Of a stretch of 64,000 nt of DNA, positions 15,200 to 25,438 are shown one piece after another. A model generated the notes under the pieces. It had not been told where the DNA came from and did no database searches. It was given only the letters and a program-made list of their open reading frames with translations. This DNA is from Flavobacteriales bacterium (lineage in GTDB: Bacteria; Bacteroidota; Bacteroidia; Flavobacteriales_F; PHOS-HE28), in the NCBI GenBank assembly GCA_016719225.1, contig JADKAN010000003.1:186001-250000 (forward strand), written 5' to 3'. Each line of letters begins with the position of its first letter. The first letter of the stretch is position 1. Both the position numbers and the translations under genes were made by a program.

Positions 15200-16764
15200 T
15201 CAGGCCAACGCTGTTTCCATCACCGATCTTGGCGGAGCATCCTGATTCCAGTGCGTTCCTGCATTTCCCGGTTCCGCGATCGCCTGTTCACAGATAGCGA
15301 TGGCTACAAGGGCGAGATCGCGCAGTTCGAACAGTTCCTGGGAACGTTCGCCACCGGACCATGCCACCTCTGCCCTTTCCTTGAATTCCAACAATCCCTT
15401 ACGAGCACTTCGCAGCCCTTCGTCCCCGCGTACGATACCAACGTCGCGCATCATGAGTTCGCGCAGATCCGCCAGCGATGATAGCGTCAGCGGGGAAGGG
15501 GCGGTGAAGGAATATTGCCCCTTTCCCAGATCTTTTTGAATAGGCTGTTGCCATTCGGAGATCAACACTGAAGCGGCAGCATGCCGTGGGATCACTAAAG
15601 CCTCCAGGAGCGAGTTGCTGGCGAGGCGATCTGCGCCGTGTAAACCGCTGGATGCGCATTCGCCGAGTGCATAGAGGCCGTCCAGCTCCGTGCGTCCCTG
15701 CGCATCGGTCCGGATACCGCCGCAGAGATAATGAGCTGCAGGCATCACGGGGATCGGCTGGCGCACGGGGTCAATACCGATGGACCAGCAATGATTCAGG
15801 ATCATGGGGAACTCGCGGGCAAAACGTGCTTCTCCGATTTGAGTGGCGTCCAACAGGACATGAGCGGCGCTTTCCTCGCGCATCACGGCATGGATCGCGC
15901 GGGCCACCACATTACGAGGAGCCAGATCGGCCATAGGGTGAAGCCCTTCCATCAAGCGGCTTCGATCCGGGCGAAGCAGCATGGCCCCCGCACCACGGAC
16001 CGCCTCACTGATCAAAAAGGTCCCTTCCTGTTCCGGCGCGAACAAGGCTGTGGGATGGAACTGGACAAAAGCCATGTCGCGAAGTGGAACATTACCGCGT
16101 ATCGCCATGGCTACGCCACTACCCGTGGCGCCTACGGGATTAGTAGTGTGCCGGTACACCTGACCTGCGCCGCCCGTCGCCAAAACCGTAACATCGGCGT
16201 ACTGCTCCATGATCACTCCCGTGAGGATGTCCATCGTGCGCACGCCACGGCAGCGCCGACCCTCGGAGGTATCGGAAACCAACAGGTCCAACGCCATCAA
16301 GGTTTCGGTCACGGAGATCTTCGGATCGCACCTGATCTGCGCACGTAATACGCGTACCAATTCCGCCCCCGTGCGGTCGCCACGATGCACCACGCGTGCA
16401 GCACTATGCCCACCTTCCCGTGCAGTGGCTAATCCACCTTCATCATTGGTATCAAAGCGCGCGCCTTTCAAAAGCAGCTCTTGAATGCAGCCCGGGCCTT
16501 CCTGCACCACACGCTCCACCACTTCCGGTAAACAACGGCCTCCACCCACTTCCAATGTATCGTCGCGATGCCCTTCCCAGGAATCCGATGGATGGACCAC
16601 AACTGCTACACCACCTTGCGCGGCATGCGAATTACTGCTTTCCGGTGCGGCCTTGGAAAGCAAGCGGATATCCACCTCATCGGCGCCCATCAATGAGGAT
16701 AGGCGGTGCGCGAAGGCCATGCCGGCTACTCCGCTTCCTACTACGATCACCTTCAAGGGTCTGT

Positions 16765-16768
<4 letters not shown>
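15200..16768 (-). CDS. nadB: L-aspartate oxidase
   Basis: 522 aa flavoprotein, first step of de novo NAD synthesis: L-aspartate to iminoaspartate. FAD-binding GSGVAGMAFA at the N-terminus, SSNSHAAQGGVA (the NadB/SdhA flavin loop), REGGHSAARVVH, VLATGGAGQVY, FHPTAL, and the LYALGECASSGLHGADRLASNSLLEAL block. The active-site Arg and His of the succinate-dehydrogenase fold are present. The start overlaps the nadA stop by 4 bp, giving a nadA-nadB operon. Confidence 0.93.
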
Positions 16769-17697
<929 letters not shown>

Positions 17698-17908
17698 CGT
17701 ATGCTTTCCAGCGGGTCCGCTAGCATTGACGCCAGCCTGCATCGAGAGGGTTCCCCCGTTCATAAGGGTCAAAGTTCCATGGTCACTCGCGGATGAAAGC
17801 TGACCGAACTCACCTCTGCCACGGTCAGGGATAACTTCATTGATGTAGCTGTACAATTTTTGGCTCAATGGAATTGCGGTGGACGGCATCGCATGGTCGC
17901 GCTGAAAT

Positions 17909-20272
17909 TCACGTTAGCCCTACGTTCCTCCTCCTCGTCCGCCGCTTCTCGAACCGCTCCTTCACCGCATCCACCGCGTAGTACACCACGGGTACGAGGA
18001 ACACGGTTAGGATCATAGAGCTGGTAAGCCCGCCGATGAGCGCCCAGCCCAGGCCGTTCTTCCATTCACTGGCGGTGCCGGTGGCCAGTGCGATGGGCAG
18101 CATGCCGAAGACCATGGCGAAGCTGGTCATCATGATGGGCCGCAGGCGGGTGCGCCCCGCCTCTACCACAGCCTCGCTGAAGTGCTTTCCCTGCGCCTTC
18201 AATTGGCTGGCACGGTCCACGATCAAGATGGCGTTCTTCGAGACCAGACCCAGCAACATGATCATGCCCAGGAGGGTGAACAGGCTGAGCGTGGACATGG
18301 AGAGGTTGAGCGCGAGGAAGGCGCCGATGACGGCCACCGGGATGCTGAAGAGCACCACGAAGGGATAGAGGAAGCTGTCGTAGAGCGCCACCATGATGAG
18401 GTAGACGAGGATGAAGGAGATCATCAATGCCCCACCCAGCGCACCGAAGCTGTCGTTCTGCCGCTTGATGTCGCTGCCCCAGGCCATGTGTATGCCAGCC
18501 GGCAAGGGATTCTCCTTCACGTAAGCCACCATCTCGTCGGCCACGGTGCCACTGCCCCGTCCCAAGGCGTCGGCGGTGATGGTCACTGCGTTCTGGCGAT
18601 CCATGCGCTCCACCATGGCGTGCGGTTCCTGGCGCACCACCGTCGCGAATTGGTCCAGCCTTACTGATGAGCCGTCGGGTCGGATGAAGCGGATCTTGGC
18701 CAGGTCCTGTTCATGCCGCCGGTCCAGGTCGTCCAGCCTTATGCGTATCGGATATTCGGTGCCTTTCTCGAAGAGTTTGGCATCATCATTCCCGGCCAAG
18801 GCATTGCGCAATGTGGCACCCACCACGGCCACGTCCAGCCCGAGGTTGGACATGCGGTCCCGGTCCAGTTCCACTTGCAATTCGGGGCTTCCCGCCTCGA
18901 TGCTCAGGCGCACGTTGTTCGCTCCGGGAATGCCTATCAGCGTATCCTTCATCATGTTCGCGGTACGCATCAGGAGCTCCTGATCGGCGCCACTAAGTGT
19001 GATCTCCACCGGTGCCGTGCGCGGGATCAACCCGATGGCGGACATGGTGAAGTCGATCCCTGGGAAACTGTCCTGCAAGGCTTGGCGCACATCCTCCATA
19101 AAGGCATCGGTGCGGATACCGCCACGCTCGTCCTTCGGCAACAGCGATACCGTGAGTTCGGTCTTGTTCTCCGCTCCTACCCCCATGCTTCCGATCCCGG
19201 TGCTGGGGCCGCCGACGTTGCTGAACACGGAGCCTACCAGGGAATCCGATAGCAAGTAGTTCTCCACCGCCAAGGCACGGAGGTTGTTCTCTTTCAGCGC
19301 GGTGCTCTTGTCGAATTCCAAGGCTAACATGAACTTGCCCTGATCACCGGTAGCGATCAGCTCCTTGCCCATGATCCCCTGCTTCATCATGATACCGGTC
19401 CCCGCGAACAGCGCGAGAATGATGCCCATGAAAACCAGTTTGTGGTGAAGCACCCAGCGCAGGGCGCCTTCGTACCATTCGCTCAGCGATTCAATGCCCT
19501 TTTCGAAACGGATGAGGGTACGCCAATAGAGGTTGGTTGGCTTCAGTTCACTCTTCCTGCCCAGGCGCGATGCGAGCCAAGGCGTAAGGGTGAAGCTGAC
19601 GAAGAGGCTCATCAGCGTGCTCACCACCACCACCACGCTGAACTGTTTCAGGAGGTCGGCCACGAAGACCTGCACGAAGATGATCGGCAAGAAGACCACC
19701 ACGTCCACCAAGGTGATGGAGAGCGCGCTGAAGCCGATCTCCGCGCGGCCCTCGATCGCGGCGGTGACCTTGTCGTGGCCTTTGTCCAAGTAGCGCTGGA
19801 TGTTCTCGAGGATCACAATCGAGTCGTCCACGAGGATGCCGATGATGAGCGACATGGCCAGCAAGGTCATCAGGTTCAGCGTGTAGCCGAAGAGGCCCAT
19901 GGCCAGGAATGCGCTGATGAGCGAGGCCGGGATGGCCACCAGCACGATCATCGCGTTCCGCAGGCTGTGCAGGAAGATCAGCATGATGAAAGAGACCAGC
20001 AATACGGCCAGTCCGAGGTCGAAGAGCACGCCGTTCACCGCTTCGATGGTGATGTCGCTGCTGTCATCGGCCAGAACGAAACGCATGTTCGAACCGGTTT
20101 GCTCCTGTTCGATCCGAGCGAATTCTTCCCGCAGGGCAGCGCTCACCTCCACGGCATTCGCATCCCCTTGTTTCTTCACCAACAGACCAATGCCCTCCTC
20201 TCCGTTGTAGCGGTTCACCGATGTGATCTCCGCGACGCCATCCACTACGGTAGCCACATCCTTCACCCGCAC
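17909..20272 (-). CDS. RND efflux pump, C-terminal three quarters (frameshifted gene)
   Basis: About 787 aa continuing an AcrB/HAE1-type inner-membrane pump. It has the transmembrane block with FLHSLRNAMIVLVAIP, GILVDDSIVILENIQR (TM4 Asp pair, proton relay) and GLVSKNAILIVDRASQ in the second repeat, plus the periplasmic porter and docking domains. The N-terminal part is in another frame (20064-21017); the two join near 20270-20280 at a G-rich run (positions 20265-20285). Together they would make a normal pump of about 1035 aa. The apparent start here is a GTG inside the gene, not a natural start. Confidence 0.85.
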   Translation of the reverse strand: MRVKDVATVVDGVAEITSVNRYNGEEGIGLLVKKQGDANAVEVSAALREEFARIEQEQTGSNMRFVLADDSSDITIEAVNGVLFDLGLAVLLVSFIMLIFLHSLRNAMIVLVAIPASLISAFLAMGLFGYTLNLMTLLAMSLIIGILVDDSIVILENIQRYLDKGHDKVTAAIEGRAEIGFSALSITLVDVVVFLPIIFVQVFVADLLKQFSVVVVVSTLMSLFVSFTLTPWLASRLGRKSELKPTNLYWRTLIRFEKGIESLSEWYEGALRWVLHHKLVFMGIILALFAGTGIMMKQGIMGKELIATGDQGKFMLALEFDKSTALKENNLRALAVENYLLSDSLVGSVFSNVGGPSTGIGSMGVGAENKTELTVSLLPKDERGGIRTDAFMEDVRQALQDSFPGIDFTMSAIGLIPRTAPVEITLSGADQELLMRTANMMKDTLIGIPGANNVRLSIEAGSPELQVELDRDRMSNLGLDVAVVGATLRNALAGNDDAKLFEKGTEYPIRIRLDDLDRRHEQDLAKIRFIRPDGSSVRLDQFATVVRQEPHAMVERMDRQNAVTITADALGRGSGTVADEMVAYVKENPLPAGIHMAWGSDIKRQNDSFGALGGALMISFILVYLIMVALYDSFLYPFVVLFSIPVAVIGAFLALNLSMSTLSLFTLLGMIMLLGLVSKNAILIVDRASQLKAQGKHFSEAVVEAGRTRLRPIMMTSFAMVFGMLPIALATGTASEWKNGLGWALIGGLTSSMILTVFLVPVVYYAVDAVKERFEKRRTRRRNVGLT

Positions 20273-21017
20273 CCGCGGGCATGGCCACCACCACGTTCTC
20301 CAGCTCCTGCACGGTGTGGATCTTGCCTGCCAGTTTCACGGTGATCTTGTCGCGCTCCGTGCGCACGTTGCCAGCGGGCACCTCCTTTCCGGCGCGTAGA
20401 ATGGCCTCCGTGACGCGGGGCAGCGGCACGCGGTAATGCATGAGCTTGGCTTGGTCCACTTGCACCTGCACCTCGCGCTGCTCGCCACCGAGAAGCGTGA
20501 TCTCCGCCACGCCCTTCAGCTGTTGGAAGCGGGGCAACAGTTCATCATGCATCATCTGGTAGAACCGCGGAGCGGGCAGCGTGCTCAACGCGGTGACGCT
20601 CATGATCGGCAGATCGTTGGGCGACACCTTGGTCATTACCGGAGGCTGCATGCCATCCGGCAGGTCCTTGCGGATGTTGTCGATCTGGCGCTGCGCGTCC
20701 TGCATGGCCAGATCGAGGTTCGCGCCGTACTTGAAGTTGACGATGATGATGGAGGCGTTCGCCAAGGAGCGGCTGGCGATGTAGTCCACGTGTTCCAAGG
20801 AACTGAGCGCATCCTCCACCGGGCGGGTCACCGTAGTGGCCACCTCTTCCGGCGCAGCACCGGGATACATGGTCCGCACCGTGATCACCGGCTGGTTGAA
20901 ATCCGGCATCAGCTCCACGCCGAGGCCCTTGAAAGCCACCACGCCGCCGAGGAGCAATACGCCGAAGATGACGATGATCAGCGAGGGGCGCTTGATGGCG
21001 AGCTCTGTGATGGACAT
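20064..21017 (-). CDS. RND efflux pump, N-terminal fragment (frameshifted gene)
   Basis: It starts with ATG at 21017: SITELAIKRPSLIIVIFGVLLL is the first membrane helix. PGAAPEEVATTVTRPVEDAL and the porter subdomain with GEQREVQVQVDQAKL follow, typical of HAE1 pumps. After ENVVVAMPAG the frame turns into Gly/Arg/Cys-rich sequence; the true continuation lies in the next frame. A one-base change in the G-rich run near 20275 accounts for the split. Whether the pump is a pseudogene or the change is a sequencing error cannot be decided here. Confidence 0.85.
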   Translation of the reverse strand: MSITELAIKRPSLIIVIFGVLLLGGVVAFKGLGVELMPDFNQPVITVRTMYPGAAPEEVATTVTRPVEDALSSLEHVDYIASRSLANASIIIVNFKYGANLDLAMQDAQRQIDNIRKDLPDGMQPPVMTKVSPNDLPIMSVTALSTLPAPRFYQMMHDELLPRFQQLKGVAEITLLGGEQREVQVQVDQAKLMHYRVPLPRVTEAILRAGKEVPAGNVRTERDKITVKLAGKIHTVQELENVVVAMPAGAGEGCGYRSGWRRGDHIGEPLQRRGGHWSVGEETRGCECRGGERCPAGRIRSDRTGANRFEHAFRSGR

Positions 21018-21056
21018 GGTGCCGGGGTTCGATCGTGTTCAGTTGGATGGAAGTGA

Positions 21057-22103
21057 TCAGCGGAACTTCACGGGTACTCCGTCCGCCAGGCTGATGAATC
21101 CGCTGGTGATCACGGTTTCGCCCGGGGTGAGGCCTTCGGAAACCGCCACCATGCCTTCGTCGCGTCCAGCTGTTACAATGCGTTTCCGTTTGGCGGTTCC
21201 GTTCTCCACCACGTACACCTCAGGGTCCAGCGAGGAGCCGATGATGGCTGTGGAAGGAATGGTGGGCCATGCCTTCGCATCCGTGGGTATGGAGCGAACG
21301 GTGGCGGCCATACCGGGTTTCACCCCGTGGTCCGCATCGGATTTCAGGGTGATCCGCACCGGGAAGTTGTGCGCCATATCACCGCGGCTGCCCACGCTCT
21401 CCACCGTGGCGGCAACCTGTCCCTCTCCGCTCTCCAGAACTACCTGTACGGTTTGCCCTTTGCGGAATGCGTTCAGCTCCGGGCCGGGCACCGATACCAC
21501 CAGTTCCAAGGCGCGGTCGTTGGTGAGCATAGCCACTGGCATCGAGGGGTTCAACACCGTTCCCACCTCCACGCCGAGCTGTGTGACATAGCCGCTGAAC
21601 GGTGCGGTGATGGTGGTGCGTTGCACCTGCTCCTTCAATGTGTTCAGCTGGATCCGCGCACCACGCAAGGCCAGATCCGTCTTCTCCAACTGCACTCCTT
21701 GCACGGCATCGGCTTCCGTGAGGATGCCGTAACGCTGCTGGTCCTTCTCAAGGCCTTCCACCTGCACTTGGGCAGCCTCCATCTGCAAGCGCAGCATGTC
21801 GCCGTCCAGCTTCACCATCACCTGGCCCTTCTCCACCCATTGCCCTTCGGCAACCGCCACGTGTACCACGCGACCGGGGACTTCCGTCATCACCCTGCCT
21901 TCCAGCAAGGAGCTGATGGTACCGGTGTAGCGCACGCCCTCGGTGAAGGCCTGTTGCCGCACGGTGTCCACCGTTACGTGTACCGCGGCGTTGCGGTCGT
22001 GCCGGTATACGCGCTCTTCCTGAACGCTCTTGTTGCTGGCCAGCTTCCAGACCGTTAAGGCCAGAAGTACGAGGAGGATGATCCAAATGATGCTACGTTT
22101 CAT
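21057..22103 (-). CDS. RND efflux periplasmic adaptor (membrane fusion protein)
   Basis: 348 aa. One N-terminal membrane anchor (IIWILLVLLALTVWKLA), then barrel, lipoyl and hairpin parts: GRVVHVAVAEGQWVEKGQVMVKLD is the first lipoyl half, ITAPFSGYVTQLGVEVGTVL the second, and ISGEVTPGETVITSG-like residues at the C-terminus complete the membrane-proximal domain. It links the inner-membrane pump to the TolC-like channel. It lies between them with gaps of 39 and 7 bp. Confidence 0.9.
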   Translation of the reverse strand: MKRSIIWIILLVLLALTVWKLASNKSVQEERVYRHDRNAAVHVTVDTVRQQAFTEGVRYTGTISSLLEGRVMTEVPGRVVHVAVAEGQWVEKGQVMVKLDGDMLRLQMEAAQVQVEGLEKDQQRYGILTEADAVQGVQLEKTDLALRGARIQLNTLKEQVQRTTITAPFSGYVTQLGVEVGTVLNPSMPVAMLTNDRALELVVSVPGPELNAFRKGQTVQVVLESGEGQVAATVESVGSRGDMAHNFPVRITLKSDADHGVKPGMAATVRSIPTDAKAWPTIPSTAIIGSSLDPEVYVVENGTAKRKRIVTAGRDEGMVAVSEGLTPGETVITSGFISLADGVPVKFR

Positions 22104-22110
22104 GGTCTGA

Positions 22111-23448
22111 TCATTTCAAAAGCCCGCCGTTGAGGCGTTGCAGTTCCAGTTGTGCTTTCCGTAAGTCCACCAAGGCATCGAGGTAGTTCTGTTGCGCTTC
22201 GCGATGGGCTTGGTGTACCATCACCAGATCGGAGATGGCCGCCAAGCCTTGCTTATGGAGTGCGACCGTATTGCTCCGGATACGGCCCGCGAGTTCGAGC
22301 TGCGCTTCCGCGTTCGCCACGGTCCCTTGTGCCACCGTGAACTGCCGCTCCGCCGCGCGCCGTTCCATGCCTTCGCGGTCCTTCAGTGCTGCGCGCTGCT
22401 CTTCGGCCTTTTCCAGTTCGAAGCGTTCCGCCTTGATCCGATGCTGCACGATGGTGCCTTGGAAAAGCGGCACCTGCAGTTGAAGGCCGAGGAAGCTCGT
22501 GGGATAGAAGTCGAAGCGATCGTCCGGACCGATGGTTCCGAAACCGGTGGTACCATAGAAGCCTTGCCCGCTCAGGCTCGGATAGCGTGCCTTCTGCATA
22601 AGGCCCAACTTGGCGGTGCGCAGACGCAAGCTTTGGTCGGCAAGGCGCATCGCGGTGGTGGTGCCCGACCCGGCCACGGGTTCTTCCGTGACAGGCTCCA
22701 CAGGGGCAACGGCTAAGGGAGCATCCGTAGGCAAGCCCATGAAGATCCGAAGGACATCGAGCACCTGTTCACGCTGCGACTTCACTTGTTCCTGTTGTGT
22801 CTTCAATTGATCGCGCTGCAGCTTCATGCGGTCCACATCCGTGCCGCGCGCCAAGGCTTGTTCATGCAACAGGCTTACCGAACGCACCAGTTCCTCTGCG
22901 TTCACCAGGTTGCTGTCCATAAAGGCCAAGCGGCTTTGGACGATCTGGGCATTGTAGTAGACAGCGCTCACTTCCAGCACCACATCCTCACGCGTCCGCT
23001 CGCTTTGTATGCCCGCAACGGCAGCGGCTTCCTTGTTCACTTGGATAGCGCCGAAGGCCGTGGGTTCGTAGATCGGCACCTGCAGGGCAAGGTTGGCGGT
23101 CACGTTCTGCGGGGTGCCGAACTGGATAGCGCGGTAGGTGTCCGGCGGCCCGCCGAAGATCGTGGATGGCATCAGCTGATAGGGCTGATCGAAGTAGTAC
23201 TTGTAGTCGGCTCCGGCACGCAGCTTCGGGATCATTCCGCCGCGTGCTTCGCGTAGCCGTGCGTCGGCGATGCGCTCATCGGCATCCGCGATCTTGATCC
23301 GGTGTTCATGCACGAGCGCGGAGTCGATACATTGCTGCAAGGACATTACCTGTGCGTGCAACGGAGCAAGGCTGATCAGCAACGCGGCCACGAGCGGCCA
23401 ACGCAGAAGCACAGGTGCTGCGGTGATGATAACGGGTTTGTGATTCAT
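22111..23448 (-). CDS. TolC-family outer membrane efflux protein
   Basis: 445 aa from the ATG at 23448 (MNHKPVIITAAPV, then a signal peptide ending APLHAQ); the frame is open further upstream but overlaps the neighbouring gene. Two OEP repeats with long helices: SLQQCIDSALVHEHRIKIADADE begins the first, and RYPSLSGQGFYGTTGFG marks a strand segment of the second. The C-terminal helices are Gln/Ala-rich. It forms the trimeric outer-membrane duct of the RND system. The start overlaps the upstream membrane-protein stop by 4 bp. Confidence 0.88.
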   Translation of the reverse strand: MNHKPVIITAAPVLLRWPLVAALLISLAPLHAQVMSLQQCIDSALVHEHRIKIADADERIADARLREARGGMIPKLRAGADYKYYFDQPYQLMPSTIFGGPPDTYRAIQFGTPQNVTANLALQVPIYEPTAFGAIQVNKEAAAVAGIQSERTREDVVLEVSAVYYNAQIVQSRLAFMDSNLVNAEELVRSVSLLHEQALARGTDVDRMKLQRDQLKTQQEQVKSQREQVLDVLRIFMGLPTDAPLAVAPVEPVTEEPVAGSGTTTAMRLADQSLRLRTAKLGLMQKARYPSLSGQGFYGTTGFGTIGPDDRFDFYPTSFLGLQLQVPLFQGTIVQHRIKAERFELEKAEEQRAALKDREGMERRAAERQFTVAQGTVANAEAQLELAGRIRSNTVALHKQGLAAISDLVMVHQAHREAQQNYLDALVDLRKAQLELQRLNGGLLK

Positions 23449-23876
23449 GGCTGTTCGGTGGTTGGGTGCAGCTTTTGAGGTTGCGCACGAATGAGCCATA
23501 CCGCGGTGGCATAGAAGCCGATCGTCAATACGGTGCGGAAGGCCAGCGCGACGATGGTGTGTGATTCGTGGATGCCGCCTTGAAGGAGATGCACTGCAAA
23601 GCCAACGGACGCCATGAGCAAGGCCACGCTGGCCATCCACAGCGGATAACGCGCCCAAAGTCGGTGTGCGAGCAAGCCCATCGCCGCAGCGAAGTAGCCG
23701 ATGGACGCGATGAAATTCGCCAGCACCACGAACGGTACGTATTCGCCTTCCTTCTCCCGTATGCCGAAGAGGTCGAACAAGATGGAAGTGCTCAGGAACA
23801 AGGTGAGCCCGCCGAAAAGCACCAGCACCGCGATCAATGCCCACCGCACCCACTTTTTATTTCGCGTGTTCTTCAT
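23445..23876 (-). CDS. Four-helix membrane protein, paralogue of the 26647-27057 gene
   Basis: 143 aa with four predicted membrane segments (WALIAVLVLFGGLTLFLS; VVLANFIASIGYFAAAMGLL; LWMASVALLMASVGFAVHLL; ALAFRTVLTIGFYATAVWLI). It shares layout and small motifs (HLLQGGxHESxTIxALxFR versus HVQTGGAYEQRTIGALTFR) with the protein at 26647-27057. Function unknown. Embedded in the RND operon between the TetR regulator and the TolC gene. The paralogue accompanies a His-rich lipoprotein, so both sets may respond to the same stress. Confidence 0.7.
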   Translation of the reverse strand: MKNTRNKKWVRWALIAVLVLFGGLTLFLSTSILFDLFGIREKEGEYVPFVVLANFIASIGYFAAAMGLLAHRLWARYPLWMASVALLMASVGFAVHLLQGGIHESHTIVALAFRTVLTIGFYATAVWLIRAQPQKLHPTTEQP

Positions 23877-23885
23877 TTTGCAGCC

Positions 23886-24476
23886 CTATTTGGTGCTTAT
23901 AAGGCTTATCACCGCATCCATCAGGCCGCGGCCCTTCCGGGTGAGATCAAAGCCGCGTCCACTGATCCGCCATTTCAACATGTGCAGCCGGAACGTGCCC
24001 ATCACGATGTGTACCAGCATGTCCGCGGATATCGCCTTGGTGAACGCTCCGGTTTTCTGGCCGTCGCCGATCACCGCGCGCAGGTGCTGGCGCATCACTT
24101 CCATCAACCCCAAGTTCGCCGCTTCCGTGGCGGGCGAAGGCTCCATGAAGTTGCTGGCGAAAATGGCCATCAGGTATTGCGGATGTGCCTTGAAGTAGTT
24201 GAAGTGGCTATCGAACATGGCGCGTAGCCGAGGCTCTGGAAGTTCTTCTCGCAAGGCCACCTCTGCCATGCGCTCCTGCACCGATGCGGTGAGGTGCTCC
24301 AGCATGCCCACCAAGATCGCTTCCTTGCTGGCGAAGTGCCGGTAGATGGCGGGTTCACTGAACTGCATGCGCTCGGCCAAGCGCTTCGTGGTGAACTTGG
24401 CATAGCCATCCTCGGTGATCAGCTGGCCAGCGGCCTCGATGATCTCCAATTGACGCGGTGTGATCTCTGTTCTCAT
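23886..24476 (-). CDS. TetR/AcrR family regulator of the efflux operon
   Basis: 196 aa. The N-terminal TetR helix-turn-helix covers about residues 8-55 (IIEAAGQLITEDGYAKFTTKRLAERMQFSEPAIYRHF). A helical ligand-binding domain follows. Placed 18 bp after the AhpD-like gene and 9 bp before the membrane-protein gene, so it is probably part of the operon it controls. A palindrome fitting a TetR operator (25272-25287) overlaps the operon promoter, consistent with autorepression. The inducer is unknown. Confidence 0.88.
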   Translation of the reverse strand: MRTEITPRQLEIIEAAGQLITEDGYAKFTTKRLAERMQFSEPAIYRHFASKEAILVGMLEHLTASVQERMAEVALREELPEPRLRAMFDSHFNYFKAHPQYLMAIFASNFMEPSPATEAANLGLMEVMRQHLRAVIGDGQKTGAFTKAISADMLVHIVMGTFRLHMLKWRISGRGFDLTRKGRGLMDAVISLISTK

Positions 24477-24494
24477 TTTGAATGGTTCCGCATA

Positions 24495-25163
24495 TCATTG
24501 ATCGCTATTTGAACGGTCCAGCTGCTCGTTGTGCAGGTCCACAGAGCCCCGTATCACCGCATGAAAGAGCGCGACCGGTAGGCTAAGCACACCGCCTATC
24601 AACATCCCCAGCTCGAAGAGAAGGGAGCTGTCCTTGAATGGCCTCCCCTTGCGCCGGGAGCGGAAGGCGCTATAGGGTATGCCGTACATGTTGCCGGCGA
24701 TCATCACCTGGGCCGCAGCGAGCATGACGCGCGCCTTCTCTTCTCCGTATTCCTTCACGATCGCTTCATAGGCCTGCTCTTTCGGATAGCCCTTTGATTC
24801 CGCGAAATGCTGTGCAAACACGATCGCCTTTGCTTCTTCGGGCTTGATGAAGCCATTGGCTCCGCTGAGAAAGCTGCTGATCTCAGCGCCGCTCATCCCT
24901 AGGCGCAAGGCCAATTTCGCGTGCTCGTAGGAGCACGCCGCACAGCCGTTCACCTCGGTCACGGCCAATTGGATCCGCTTCACGAGATCGGCGTCCACCA
25001 ATTTGCTCTTGTTGTTACCGGCCATGCACATGATCGCTCTTGGCATGCAAACGAAGGAGCGGTACATCTCAAAGAAGCTGAACTTGCGCTTGTACTCCGT
25101 CATGGAGCTGATCGACCCCGGGATCACATCCTCCGGTTTCATTATAAGCTCTTCGGTTGTCAT
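24495..25163 (-). CDS. AhpD-like / carboxymuconolactone decarboxylase family protein
   Basis: 222 aa from the ATG at 25163 (MTTEELIMKPED). A TTG at 25253 would add 30 residues. The CMD/AhpD signature with the redox pair reads VNGCAACSYEHAKLALR. AhpD relatives are thiol-based reductases or peroxidases working with alkyl hydroperoxide systems. The C-terminal FELGMLIGGVLSLPVALFHAVI could be one membrane segment, unusual for the family. First gene of the RND operon, downstream of both a TetR-type operator and a TGAC-N4-GTCA site. Confidence 0.75.
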   Translation of the reverse strand: MTTEELIMKPEDVIPGSISSMTEYKRKFSFFEMYRSFVCMPRAIMCMAGNNKSKLVDADLVKRIQLAVTEVNGCAACSYEHAKLALRLGMSGAEISSFLSGANGFIKPEEAKAIVFAQHFAESKGYPKEQAYEAIVKEYGEEKARVMLAAAQVMIAGNMYGIPYSAFRSRRKGRPFKDSSLLFELGMLIGGVLSLPVALFHAVIRGSVDLHNEQLDRSNSDQ

Positions 25164-25267
25164 CTGTCGCTCGTTGTCTTCCGTCGGATCGTACAATTCC
25201 AGATCAACATTCTGCTTGGGCAACTTCGAATAGGGCCGCCCAAGCCACTCCAATTTCTATTCGCGGA

Positions 25268-25275
25268 CGAAGTTA
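25268..25275 (-). promoter_or_regulatory. -7 promoter element of the AhpD-TetR-RND operon
   Basis: TAACTTCG on the minus strand. The TetR-type palindrome overlaps its upstream end, and the TGAC-N4-GTCA site is centred 34 bp upstream. Confidence 0.5.
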
Positions 25276-25287
25276 GTGTTCACTAAC
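25272..25287. promoter_or_regulatory. Putative TetR-family operator
   Basis: GTTAGTG-TT-CACTAAC: perfect 7-bp arms around a 2-bp centre, a typical TetR/AcrR operator shape. It covers the space just upstream of the -7 element, so binding would block RNA polymerase. The likely ligand is the TetR protein at 23886-24476. Confidence 0.6.
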
Positions 25288-25298
25288 CTACGTAGACG

Positions 25299-25312
25299 GT
25301 GACAAGTGTCAC
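25299..25312. promoter_or_regulatory. Putative CRP/FNR-type operator GTGAC-AAGT-GTCAC
   Basis: Perfect palindromic arms. The centre is 34 bp upstream of the -7 element of the AhpD/RND operon, near -42 relative to the predicted start. It sits upstream of the TetR-type operator, so the promoter would have an activator and a repressor site. Confidence 0.55.
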
Positions 25313-25362
25313 ATACCCCGGTATGCCACTTAGGCGATGGGTAAGCGAGGGCTGAAAAGCGA

Positions 25363-25396
25363 AACCCCGCCGGGAGCGATAGCTTCCTGCGGGGTT
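25363..25396 (-). terminator. Hairpin terminator after the 25439 lipoprotein gene
   Basis: Arms AACCCCGC and GCGGGGTT, with a partly self-complementary inner loop (GGAAGC/GCTCCC). On the minus strand it is followed by a modest T-rich stretch (TTCGCTTTT). It lies 43 bp past the stop at 25439. Confidence 0.6.
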
Positions 25397-25438
25397 CGAT
25401 CACGTGGTGGTCGATCCACCAATGGCGAGGCTGCTTCC

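Noticed and set aside
15004..15297. 97-codon plus-strand frame before nadB
   Set aside because: It runs into the antisense of nadB, and the composition is unlike a protein.
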